NCBI RefSeq assembly: GCF_029968035.1
Contig: NZ_JASCIQ010000019.1
Coordinates: 90,819-154,818, forward strand
Length of the DNA: 64,000 nucleotides
Direction: 5' to 3'
From: Streptomyces cavernicola
Lineage (GTDB): Bacteria > Actinomycetota > Actinomycetes > Streptomycetales > Streptomycetaceae
The notes beneath the pieces were generated by a model that made no database searches, was not told the DNA's origin, and was given only the letters and a program-made list of their open reading frames with translations. The position numbers were made by a program, and so were the translations under genes. Below are positions 48,331 to 56,322 of the stretch, in pieces. How positions within the stretch are numbered: position 1 is the first letter of the stretch; every line of letters starts with the position of its first letter.

Positions 48331-50079
48331 CCTCAACTACGCCTCGCCTTGAATCAGATCGACTCGACCGTCGGCGACCTCGCCCAGAACGCCGACTCGA
48401 TCGTGCACTGGACCCGGCACTCCGCCGAACAGGGCGCCCACCTGGTGGCGTTCCCGGAGATGGCCCTCACCGGCTACCCCGTCGAGGACCTGGCCCTGCG
48501 CCCGTCCTTCGTCGAGGCGTCCCGGCAGGCGCTGCGCGCCCTCGCCGCGCGCCTGGCCGACGAGGGGTACGGCGAACTCCCGGTGATCGTCGGCTATCTG
48601 GACCGCTCCGAGACCGCGCAGCCGAAGTACGGCCAGCCCGCGGGCGCCCCGCAGAACGCCGCGGCCGTGCTGCACCGCGGCGAGGTGGTCCTCACCTTCG
48701 CCAAGCACCACCTGCCGAACTACGGCGTCTTCGACGAGTTCCGCTACTTCGTGCCCGGCGACACGATGCCCGTCGTCCGCGTCCACGGCGTCGACGTGGC
48801 GCTCGCGATCTGCGAGGACCTCTGGCAGGACGGCGGCCGTGTCCCGGCCACCCGCTCGGCGGGCGCGGGCCTCCTGGTCTCCATCAACGCCTCGCCGTAC
48901 GAGCAGAACAAGGACGACACCCGCCTGGAGCTGGTGCGCAAGCGCGCCCAGGAGGCCGGGTGCACCACGGCGTACCTGGCGATGATCGGCGGGCAGGACG
49001 AGCTGGTCTTCGACGGCGACTCGATCGTGGTCGACGCGAGCGGCGAAGTCGTCGCGCGCGCCCCGCAGTTCGCCGAGGGCAGCGTGATCCTCGACCTGGA
49101 CCTGCCGGCCGCGGGCGCCGCGCCCTCCGGTGTGGTGGACGACGGTCTGCGCATCGACCACGTGATCCTCTCCGAGGAGCCCGTCCCGGCGTACGAGGCG
49201 GAGCTCGCGGGCGGGTACGCGGAGCGGCTCGACGACGACGAGGAGGTCTACTCGGCGCTCGTGGTGGGCCTGCGCGCGTACGCCGCGAAGAACGGCTTCC
49301 GCTCGGTCCTGATCGGCCTCTCCGGCGGCATCGACTCGGCGCTCGTCGCGGCCATCGCCTGCGACGCGCTCGGCGCGCAGAACGTGTACGGCATCTCGAT
49401 GCCCTCGAAGTACTCCTCGGACCACTCCAAGGGCGACGCGGCCGAGCTGGCCGAGCGCACCGGCCTCAACTTCCGCACGGTGCCGATCGAGCCGATGTTC
49501 GACGCGTACATGGGCTCGCTCGGCCTGACCGGGCTCGCCGAGGAGAACCTGCAGTCGCGGCTGCGCGGCACGATGCTGATGGCGGTCTCCAACCAGGAGG
49601 GCCACATCGTGCTCGCGCCGGGCAACAAGTCCGAGCTGGCGGTGGGGTATTCGACGCTGTACGGCGACTCGGTGGGCGCGTACGGGCCGATCAAGGACGT
49701 CTACAAGACGGCGATCTTCCGCCTCGCCGAGTGGCGCAACCGGGCCGCGGTCGAGCGCGGGCAGACCCCGCCGATCCCGGAGAACTCCATCACCAAGCCG
49801 CCGAGCGCGGAGCTCCGCCCGGACCAGGTCGACACGGACTCGCTGCCGGACTACCCGGTGCTCGACGGGATCCTGGCGCTGTACGTGGACCGGGACAAGG
49901 GGGCGCAGGAGATCGTCTCCGCCGGGTACGAGGAGGAGGTCGTGGCGAAGGTGCTGCGGCTTGTCGACGGGGCGGAGTACAAGCGGCGGCAGTACCCGCC
50001 GGGTACGAAGATCTCGGCGAAGGGGTTCGGCAAGGACCGTCGTCTTCCGATCACCAATCGCTGGCGCGAACTCCGCTGA
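48328..50079 (+). CDS. nadE: Glutamine-dependent NAD+ synthetase
   Basis: A 583-residue two-domain enzyme making NAD from deamido-NAD, ATP and glutamine. The N-terminal nitrilase-fold glutaminase has the Glu/Lys/Cys triad: VAFPEMALTGYP (Glu44), FAKHHLPNYGVFDE (Lys) and AICEDLW (Cys). The C-terminal ligase has the PP-loop LIGLSGGIDSAL, and GTMLMAVSNQEGHIVLAPGNKSELAVGYSTLYGD is the NAD-binding region. Mycobacterial-type long NadE is the family. GTG 48328 lies 7 nt after its -10. Confidence 0.96.
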   Translation: MPQLRLALNQIDSTVGDLAQNADSIVHWTRHSAEQGAHLVAFPEMALTGYPVEDLALRPSFVEASRQALRALAARLADEGYGELPVIVGYLDRSETAQPKYGQPAGAPQNAAAVLHRGEVVLTFAKHHLPNYGVFDEFRYFVPGDTMPVVRVHGVDVALAICEDLWQDGGRVPATRSAGAGLLVSINASPYEQNKDDTRLELVRKRAQEAGCTTAYLAMIGGQDELVFDGDSIVVDASGEVVARAPQFAEGSVILDLDLPAAGAAPSGVVDDGLRIDHVILSEEPVPAYEAELAGGYAERLDDDEEVYSALVVGLRAYAAKNGFRSVLIGLSGGIDSALVAAIACDALGAQNVYGISMPSKYSSDHSKGDAAELAERTGLNFRTVPIEPMFDAYMGSLGLTGLAEENLQSRLRGTMLMAVSNQEGHIVLAPGNKSELAVGYSTLYGDSVGAYGPIKDVYKTAIFRLAEWRNRAAVERGQTPPIPENSITKPPSAELRPDQVDTDSLPDYPVLDGILALYVDRDKGAQEIVSAGYEEEVVAKVLRLVDGAEYKRRQYPPGTKISAKGFGKDRRLPITNRWRELR

Positions 50080-50084
50080 CCCCA

Positions 50085-50405
50085 GGGGGCTCCGCCCCCG
50101 GCCCCCCGGCTCCTCAAACGCCGGAGGGGCTCCCTTGTGCCGCCGTCGTTCGTCTGCGGCACCGTCGTGGCTGATCGCGCAGTTCCCCGCGCCCCTATCG
50201 GGGCATGTGAATCCCGCCGCAGCCGCAGAATTCAGCCCCTCCGGCGTTTGAGGAGCGGGGGCCCGGGGGCTGGCCCCCGAGGTCGGGGTCCGGGGCGGAG
50301 CCCCGAAGCGGGGTCCAGGGGCGGCAGCCCCGGGCAGGGGACCGGGGGCGGCAGCCCCAGGAGCTGTCCGCTGAGGACTTTCGGGAAGGGGCGGGGAGGG
50401 GAAGA
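50085..50405. repeat. Intergenic modular repeat (copy at 50.1 kb)
   Basis: This fills the 333-nt gap between convergent nadE and MFS genes. It contains GGGGGCTCCGCCCCC, CTCCTCAAACGCCGGAGGGGC, a CGTGGCTGATCGCGCAGTTC module, CCCCTCCGGCGTTTGAGGAG, GGGGCGGAGCCCCGAAGCGG and ends CTTTCGGGAAGGGGCGGGG. Several units are themselves hairpins and could terminate transcription from both sides. Confidence 0.87.
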
Positions 50406-50412
50406 GCAGGGC

Positions 50413-51621
50413 TCAGCCCACGGGCTCCTGCACCTGCCCCGCCCCGCTGCCCGCGACGACGCGCGAGGGCCCCGCGTCCCGCCCCCGGTCGAGCACCCCC
50501 GCCAGCACGGCGATCAGCAGACCGACCACCGCCAGCCCAGCCCCCACCAGCGTCGGCGACATCCACCCCCACCCCGCAGCGATCGCCGCCCCGCCCGCCC
50601 AAGCCCCGCCCGCATTCGCGAGGTTGAACGCCGAGTGGTTGGAGGCCGAGGCGAGCGTCGGGGCGTGTGCGGCCTTCCGCATGACCAGCATCTGCAGCGG
50701 TGTGGTGGTCATGAACCCGACCGCGCCGAGCACGACGACGGTCACGAGCGCCGCCCACCGCACATGCACCGTGAAGTCGAAGGCGAGCAGCACCACGGCG
50801 AGCGCGCCGAGCGAGCCGTACAGCGTGGGCCGCAGGGCCCGGTCGGTGAGCGGCCCTGCGACGAGCGCACCGAGGGTCATACCGATACCGAAGAGCGCGA
50901 GGACGAGCGTCACCGAGGACTCCGAGAGCCGCATGACCTCGGTGGTCATCGAGGCCAGGTACGAGTAGACGGCGAACACGCCCGCGAAGCCGAACACCGC
51001 GGTGAGCAGCCCGAGCAGTACCTGCCGGTCGCCGAGCGCGCGCAGCTCCTGGCGCAGGTTCTGCCCGGCGTCCATAGGGACGTACGGGACGAGCCGGGCC
51101 AGGGCCGCCATGGCGAGCAGGCCGATCGCGGCGACGACGAGGAAGGTCGCGCGCCAGCCGAGATGCTGGCCGAGCAGGGTGGCGGCGGGGACGCCGACGA
51201 TGTTGGCGACCGTCAGGCCGAGGAACATCGTCGCCACCGCGCGGGCCTCACGCCCGTCCCGTACGAGCCGCGCGGCGACCACCGCTCCGACGCCGAAGAA
51301 CGCGCCGTGCGGCAGCCCGGCGAGGACCCGGCCCGCGGCGAGCAGCCCGAAGGTGGGGGCCAGCGCGGAGGCCAGGTTGCCGACCGTGAAGACGGCCATG
51401 AGGAGCACCAGCATCTTCTTGCGCGGGACGCGGGAGCCGAAGGCGGTGAGCAGCGGGGCACCGACGACGACGCCGATCGCGTAGGCGGAGACGAGGTACC
51501 CGGCGGTGGGTACGGACGTGCCCAGGTCGTCCGCGACGTTGGGCAGCAGGCCCATCATCACGAACTCGGTGGTGCCGATGCCGAAGGCGGAGACGGCGAG
51601 CGCGAGCAGCGCCACAGGCAT
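50413..51621 (-). CDS. MFS transporter (AraJ-like, DHA1 family)
   Basis: A 402-residue, 12-helix major facilitator. AVSAFGIGTTEFVMMGLLPNVADDLG is the TM1 hallmark of the AraJ/YdhP group, GAPLLTAFGSRVPRKKMLV is motif A, and RVLAGLPHGAFFGVGAVVAARLV the TM4 pattern. Substrates are usually sugars, purines or drugs. ATG 51621 has GAAGGG 6 nt upstream. The gene is preceded by a tandem GTACG-rich repeat (51652-51735) that may hold its promoter/operator. Confidence 0.9.
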   Translation of the reverse strand: MPVALLALAVSAFGIGTTEFVMMGLLPNVADDLGTSVPTAGYLVSAYAIGVVVGAPLLTAFGSRVPRKKMLVLLMAVFTVGNLASALAPTFGLLAAGRVLAGLPHGAFFGVGAVVAARLVRDGREARAVATMFLGLTVANIVGVPAATLLGQHLGWRATFLVVAAIGLLAMAALARLVPYVPMDAGQNLRQELRALGDRQVLLGLLTAVFGFAGVFAVYSYLASMTTEVMRLSESSVTLVLALFGIGMTLGALVAGPLTDRALRPTLYGSLGALAVVLLAFDFTVHVRWAALVTVVVLGAVGFMTTTPLQMLVMRKAAHAPTLASASNHSAFNLANAGGAWAGGAAIAAGWGWMSPTLVGAGLAVVGLLIAVLAGVLDRGRDAGPSRVVAGSGAGQVQEPVG

Positions 51622-51651
51622 GAGAGACCCTTCACAACGGGCGAGAGACAG

Positions 51652-51735
51652 GTTCGCGTACGGAGTTCTCGTACGGCGTTCTCGTACGGGGTTCCCGTAC
51701 GGAGTTCGCGTACTAAGTTCTCGTACGGAACAAAG
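51652..51735. repeat. Tandem TTCTCGTACGGAG-type repeats upstream of the MFS gene
   Basis: About six units of 13-14 nt (GTTCTCGTACGGA with variants TTCGCGTAC, TTCCCGTAC) lie 30-115 nt before the MFS start. Each unit has the dyad CGTACG. The array spans the expected promoter position. Confidence 0.8.
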
Positions 51736-51792
51736 TCTCTCAGCCGTTGTATTCCGCGGGATGAGGGCCCCGTTAACGCCGGATGACAGTCC

Positions 51793-52815
51793 TCAGAGGG
51801 CGACGCGGGCCGCCAGCGGGAGGTGGTCGCTGCCCGTGCTCGGCAGGGTCCAGGAGGCCTCGGGCTCCACGTCGCGCACCATGATCTGGTCGATCCGCGC
51901 CATCGGGAAGCCGGCCGGCCAGCTGAAGCCGAAGCCGTCGCCCGCCGCGCCCTGCGTGGAGCGCAGCTGCGAGGTGACCGGGGAGAGCGCGCGGTCGTTC
52001 ATGGTGCCGTTGAGGTCGCCGAGCAGCACGACCTTCTCGACCGGCTCCTCGCGGATGGCGATGCCAAGGGCTTCCGCGCTGTTGTCCCGCTGCCCCGCGG
52101 TGAAGCCCGCGTCCGCCTTGACCCGCACCGAGGGCAGATGCGCGACGTACACCGCGACGTCGCCCTTCGGGGTGGTCACGGTGGCGCGGAGCGCGCGGGT
52201 CCAGCCCATCTTGATGTCGACGGGCCGGGTGTCGGTCATCGGGTGCTTGCTCCACAGGCCGACGGTGCCCTCGACGGAGTGGTAGCGGTACGTCTCCGCG
52301 AGCGCGCGCTCGTACGTGGGCAGCGCCTGCTGGGTCAGCTCCTCCAGGGCCACCACGTCCGCGCCCGACTCGGCGACCTGGCGGGCGGTGCCCTCGGGGT
52401 CGGCGTTCTCGGCGTTGACGTTGTGCGTGACGACGGTGAGCTCGCCGCCCGAGCCGGACTTGTCGAAGACCAGGCCGCCGAAGAGGTTCACCCACACCGC
52501 GGCGGGCAGCAGGACGGCGACCAGTGCGCTGGCCGACTTCCGGGCGAGCCCGAGCAGCAGCAGAAGCGGAATGCCGAGGCCGAGCCACGGCAGGAACGTC
52601 TCGAGCAGGCTGCCGAGGTTGCCGACGGCGTTGGGGATGTGCGCGTGCAACAGCATGACCAGGGCGAGGACGATCGCGAGCAAGCTCAGGAAGAGGCCCC
52701 TGCGCCAGATCCCACGGTCCCCGCGCCAGCTGCGGCGCAGCCGCTGAAGCCGGGATCCGGAACGCTCGCTCCGCGCGCCTCGGTTCGCCGTCTCCGCCCT
52801 GTACGCCTGCGCCAT
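51793..52815 (-). CDS. Endonuclease/exonuclease/phosphatase family membrane protein
   Basis: A 340-residue protein with two or three N-terminal membrane helices (LFLSLLAIVLALVMLLHAH, WLGLGIPLLLLLGLA, LVAVLLPAAVWVNLFGG) and an external EEP catalytic domain. TVVTHNVNAENADP, ADVVALEELT, VAHLPSV, VVLLGDLNGTMND, and GSDHLPLAARV supply the Asn, Glu, His, Asp/Asn and Asp-His catalytic residues. Such exported EEP proteins may cleave nucleic acid or phospholipid heads outside the cell. Confidence 0.9.
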   Translation of the reverse strand: MAQAYRAETANRGARSERSGSRLQRLRRSWRGDRGIWRRGLFLSLLAIVLALVMLLHAHIPNAVGNLGSLLETFLPWLGLGIPLLLLLGLARKSASALVAVLLPAAVWVNLFGGLVFDKSGSGGELTVVTHNVNAENADPEGTARQVAESGADVVALEELTQQALPTYERALAETYRYHSVEGTVGLWSKHPMTDTRPVDIKMGWTRALRATVTTPKGDVAVYVAHLPSVRVKADAGFTAGQRDNSAEALGIAIREEPVEKVVLLGDLNGTMNDRALSPVTSQLRSTQGAAGDGFGFSWPAGFPMARIDQIMVRDVEPEASWTLPSTGSDHLPLAARVAL

Positions 52816-52970
52816 ACCGTCGCCTCACTACCTGCCGTGCACACGTCCGCCCCAGACCCTAGGGGATTTCGGTGCCCTCGCTCCGCCGCCGTAGAACGGC
52901 CGTACGTCGTCGAGGACGACCGTACGCTGCGCGGAGTTCCGCCCGGACGGGGCCCAGCCGTGCCTGTGAC

Positions 52971-52986
52971 GAAACGCGCACGTTTC
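52971..52986. promoter_or_regulatory. Inverted repeat upstream of panB
   Basis: GAAACG-CGCA-CGTTTC has perfect 6-bp arms, 125 nt before panB in the region between panB and the divergent EEP gene. It might be an operator for either gene. No other clear element is seen in this 295-nt gap. Confidence 0.35.
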
Positions 52987-53110
52987 TGACCTGCGCGGGG
53001 CGGCTGTGCGCGGCCCTGCTCTGGCGCGGTCGGGGCGGTTGGTGCCACCATGGCGGTGATCCGGGGACGCCGTCAGGGCGCCACGAGATGACTTTGAAGG
53101 AGCCGTCGTC

Positions 53111-54004
53111 ATGACGCAGATTTCGGCTGCCCACACGCCTGCCCAGGAGCAGGCGGCCCAGAGCAGCAGCAAGACTTCCGGTGCTTCGCTCTACGGCGGC
53201 GTGACCACGCGCCGCGTCACCGTCCGCGACCTCGCCGCCGCCAAGGAGCGCGGCGAGAAGTGGCCGATGCTCACGGCGTACGACGCGATGACCGCGTCCG
53301 TCTTCGACGAGGCGGGCATCCCCGTCCTGCTCGTCGGCGACTCGGCGGGCAACTGCCACCTGGGGTACGAGACCACCGTGCCCGTCACGCTCGACGAGAT
53401 CGCCGTCCTCAGCGCCGCCGTCGTACGCGGCACCAAGCGCGCCCTGGTCATCGGCGACCTGCCGTTCGGCTCGTACCAGGAGGGCCCGGTGCAGGCGCTG
53501 CGCTCGGCGACCCGCCTGGTGAAGGAGGCCGGGGTGGGCGCGGTGAAGCTGGAGGGCGGTGAACGCTCCCTCCCGCAGACCGAGTTGCTCGTCTCGGCCG
53601 GCATCCCGGTCATGTCGCATCTGGGCCTGACCCCGCAGTCCGTGAACACCATGGGCTACCGGGTCCAGGGCCGCGGCGACGAGGACGCCCACCGGCTGCT
53701 CCGCGACGCGAAGGCCGCGCAGGACGCGGGGGCGTTCGGCGTCGTCCTGGAGCTGGTGCCGGAGGAGCTGGCGGTGGAGGTGAGCCGCTCGCTGCACATC
53801 CCGACGATCGGCATCGGCGCGGGCGCGGGCTGCGACGCGCAGGTCCTCGTGTGGACGGACATGATGGGCCTCACCTCGGGCAAGGTCCCGCGCTTCGTGA
53901 AGCAGTACGCGGAGCTGCGGTCGGTCATGGGCGATGCGGCGCGGGAGTTCGCCTCGGACGTACGCGGCGCAACGTTCCCGGCCCCGGAACACGCGTTCCA
54001 CTAG
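53111..54004 (+). CDS. panB: 3-methyl-2-oxobutanoate hydroxymethyltransferase
   Basis: A 297-residue enzyme of pantothenate synthesis that adds a hydroxymethyl group from 5,10-methylene-THF to alpha-ketoisovalerate. MLTAYDAMTASVFDEAGIPVLLVGDSAG is the metal site with DS, VKLEGG carries the catalytic Glu region, MSHLGLTPQ and GIGAGAGCDAQVLVWTDMMGL are family strands. The first 30 residues are a variable Ser/Ala/Gln tail. ATG 53111 has GGAG 8 nt upstream. No panC or panD lies nearby. Confidence 0.96.
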   Translation: MTQISAAHTPAQEQAAQSSSKTSGASLYGGVTTRRVTVRDLAAAKERGEKWPMLTAYDAMTASVFDEAGIPVLLVGDSAGNCHLGYETTVPVTLDEIAVLSAAVVRGTKRALVIGDLPFGSYQEGPVQALRSATRLVKEAGVGAVKLEGGERSLPQTELLVSAGIPVMSHLGLTPQSVNTMGYRVQGRGDEDAHRLLRDAKAAQDAGAFGVVLELVPEELAVEVSRSLHIPTIGIGAGAGCDAQVLVWTDMMGLTSGKVPRFVKQYAELRSVMGDAAREFASDVRGATFPAPEHAFH

Positions 54005-54016
54005 CCCCTTTGCTCA

Positions 54017-54312
54017 TCCCCTCCCCGCCCCTTCCCGAAAGTCCTCAGCGGACAGCTCCGGGGGCTGCACCCCCAGACCCCCGCACCCCGGGGCTGCCGC
54101 CCCGGACCCCGCTCGGGGGCCAGCCCCCGGACCCCCGCTCCTCAAACGCCGGAGGGGCTGGATTGGGCAGGGTGGGCTGCATTTTGCGGGCTAGGGCTGG
54201 ACTTCACGGGCCCCGACAGGGGCGCGGGGAACTGCGCGATCAGCCACGACGGCGGGGCAGCCGAAGAACACAGCGCCGCAGGCTTTCGGGAAGGGGCGGG
54301 GAGGGGAAGAAC
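54017..54312. repeat. Intergenic modular repeat (copy at 54.0 kb)
   Basis: A full copy with both inverted ends: CCCCGCCCCTTCCCGAAAG at the left and CTTTCGGGAAGGGGCGGGG at the right. Inside are GGGGCTGCCGCCCC, GGGGGCCAGCCCCCG, CTCCTCAAACGCCGGAGGGGC and the GGGGCGCGGGGAACTGCG module. Confidence 0.88.
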
Positions 54313-54328
54313 AAGGCCCCCGCCCCGG

Positions 54329-54376
54329 CTGTAGGCGGCTGTAGGCGTATGTAGGCGGGCTGTAGGCGATCTGTCG
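54329..54376. repeat. TGTAGGCG direct repeats before the ABC exporter genes
   Basis: TGTAGGCG occurs four times plus a degenerate TGTCGG copy within 48 nt, ending 24 nt before the ABC ATPase start. Spacing is 10-13 nt, about one helical turn, which suits stacked regulator binding. Confidence 0.75.
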
Positions 54377-54399
54377 GCAGCCCCTTGCAAGGTGTTCGC

Positions 54400-55425
54400 A
54401 TGACGCGATCCGACAAGAACCCCAGCAACGGCCGCAACGCCGTAGAGGTAAGGGGACTGGTCAAGCACTACGGCACGACCAAGGCCCTGGACGGCGTGGA
54501 CCTGGACGTCCGCGAAGGCACCGTCCTCGGCGTCCTCGGCCCGAACGGCGCGGGCAAGACCACCCTCGTCCGCTGCCTCTCCACCCTGATCACCCCGGAC
54601 TCCGGCACGGCCTACGTCGCCGGCTACGACGTCCTGCGGCAGCCCCGCCAGCTGCGCCGCAAGATCGGCCTCACCGGCCAGTACGCCTCGGTCGACGAGA
54701 AGCTGTCCGGCTTCGAGAACCTGTACATGATCGGCCGCCTCCTCGACCTCTCCAGGCCGGAGGCCAAGCGCCGCGCCGCCGAACTCCTGGAGCGGTTCTC
54801 GCTGACGGAGGCGGGCAAGCGGACGGCCTTCACGTACTCCGGCGGCATGCGGCGCCGACTCGACCTCGCGGCCTCGATGATCGGCCAGCCCGCGGTCCTG
54901 TACCTGGACGAGCCGACCACCGGCCTCGACCCGCGTACCCGGAACGAGGTCTGGGACGAGGTGAAGCGCATGGTCGGCGAGGGCGTCACCGTGCTGCTCA
55001 CCACCCAGTACATGGAGGAGGCCGAGCAGCTGGCCTCCGAGCTGACCGTGATCGACCGCGGCCGGATCATCGCCGGCGGCAGGATCGCCGAGCTCAAGGC
55101 GAAGATCGGCGGCCGCACCCTGCGCGTCCGGCCCGCCGACCCGGCCGAGCTGCGCACGATGGCCGCCGACCTCGACGCCTCGGGCCTGACCGGGCTCGCC
55201 ACGGCCACCGTGGACGCGGAGAACGGCACCGTCCTCGTGCCCGTGCAGAGCGACGAGCAGCTCACCGCGATCGTCGGCGCACTCGCGGAGCGGGGCTACG
55301 GCCTCGCCGACATCGCCACCGAACTGCCCAGCCTGGACGAGGTGTTCCTGTCCATCACAGGCCAGAAGGCCAGTGCCCCGCAGGACGCCGACACCGACCC
55401 GACCCGAGAGGAGGTCGCCGCGTGA
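54400..55425 (+). CDS. ABC transporter ATP-binding protein (DrrA-like)
   Basis: A 341-residue ATPase of a two-component drug exporter. Walker A is GPNGAGKTT, the signature TYSGGMRRRLDLA, Walker B VLYLDEPTTGLDP and the switch LLTTQYMEEAE. A C-terminal regulatory domain of about 100 residues (TLRVRPADPAEL to LPSLDEVFLSITGQK) is typical for DrrA/daunorubicin-resistance ATPases. ATG 54400 has AAGGTG upstream. Its stop overlaps the permease start as GTGA. Confidence 0.94.
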   Translation: MTRSDKNPSNGRNAVEVRGLVKHYGTTKALDGVDLDVREGTVLGVLGPNGAGKTTLVRCLSTLITPDSGTAYVAGYDVLRQPRQLRRKIGLTGQYASVDEKLSGFENLYMIGRLLDLSRPEAKRRAAELLERFSLTEAGKRTAFTYSGGMRRRLDLAASMIGQPAVLYLDEPTTGLDPRTRNEVWDEVKRMVGEGVTVLLTTQYMEEAEQLASELTVIDRGRIIAGGRIAELKAKIGGRTLRVRPADPAELRTMAADLDASGLTGLATATVDAENGTVLVPVQSDEQLTAIVGALAERGYGLADIATELPSLDEVFLSITGQKASAPQDADTDPTREEVAA

Positions 55426-56273
55426 CGACCGCGACGAACACGACCACCGCGCCCCTCGACGCCCCGCCCGCCCTGAAGCACGGCGAGGCCGACGACCGCA
55501 TCGGGCTGCGCTCCCACGTCCGGCACACCGGTGCGCTGATCCGCCGCAACCTGCTGTGGATCAGGAACAACCCGGAGTCGATGTTCGACGCCTTGCTGAT
55601 GCCGGTCGTCTTCACGCTCCTCTTCGTCTACGTCTTCGGCGGATCCATCGGCCAGTCCCTCGGCGGCGGCCAGGACGCGTACGTGCAGTACGTGATCCCC
55701 GGCATGCTCGCGATGATGAGCATGACCATCGCGCAGGCCGTCGGCACCGGCTTCAACGAGGACTTCCAGAAGGGCATCATGGACCGCTTCCGGTCCCTGC
55801 CCATCGGGCGTGCCTCGGTGCTGATCGCGAAGATCTCCGTGGAGCTCCTGCGGATGCTGATCGCCACCACGGTGCTGATGATCGTGGCCGTGCTCGTCGG
55901 CTTCGACATCGAGAGCTGGACGGGTCTCCTCGCCGCCGTCGGCCTGTCCGCGCTCTTCGGCTTCGGCGTGATGTGGATCTTCCTGACCCTCGGCGTGACC
56001 ATGAAGAGCGCCCAGGCGGTGCAGGCCATGGGCTTCCTGGTGATGATGCCGCTGCAGTTCGGCTCGTCGATCTTCGCGCCCACCGCGTCGATGCCGGGCT
56101 GGCTGGAGGCCTTCACGAAGTACAACCCGATGTCGGGCCTCGCGGACGCGGCCCGCGGCCTGATGGTGGGCGGCCCGATCGCGCACGGCCTGTGGGTGAC
56201 GCTCGCCTGGTCCATCGGCCTCACGGTCGTGATGGCGCCGATCGCCATCCGCAAGTTCACCAACAAGTCCTGA
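55422..56273 (+). CDS. ABC-2 type permease (DrrB-like)
   Basis: A 283-residue six-helix membrane subunit. LIRRNLLWIRNNPESMFDALLMPVVFTLLFVYVFGGSI is the ABC-2 N-terminal pattern, YVQYVIPGMLAMMSM and GFNEDFQKGIMDRFRSLPI the conserved cytoplasmic loop, and the helices QFGSSIFAPTASMPGWLEAFTKYNPMSGLADAARGLM the C-terminal signature. With the ATPase it forms a DrrAB-type exporter. The gene is convergent with the BTAD regulator. Confidence 0.93.
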   Translation: MTTATNTTTAPLDAPPALKHGEADDRIGLRSHVRHTGALIRRNLLWIRNNPESMFDALLMPVVFTLLFVYVFGGSIGQSLGGGQDAYVQYVIPGMLAMMSMTIAQAVGTGFNEDFQKGIMDRFRSLPIGRASVLIAKISVELLRMLIATTVLMIVAVLVGFDIESWTGLLAAVGLSALFGFGVMWIFLTLGVTMKSAQAVQAMGFLVMMPLQFGSSIFAPTASMPGWLEAFTKYNPMSGLADAARGLMVGGPIAHGLWVTLAWSIGLTVVMAPIAIRKFTNKS

Positions 56274-56322
56274 TCCGAGGCCCGTTGGGCGCTGCACGCC
56301 GCCCCCTCCGCTGACATCCGGA

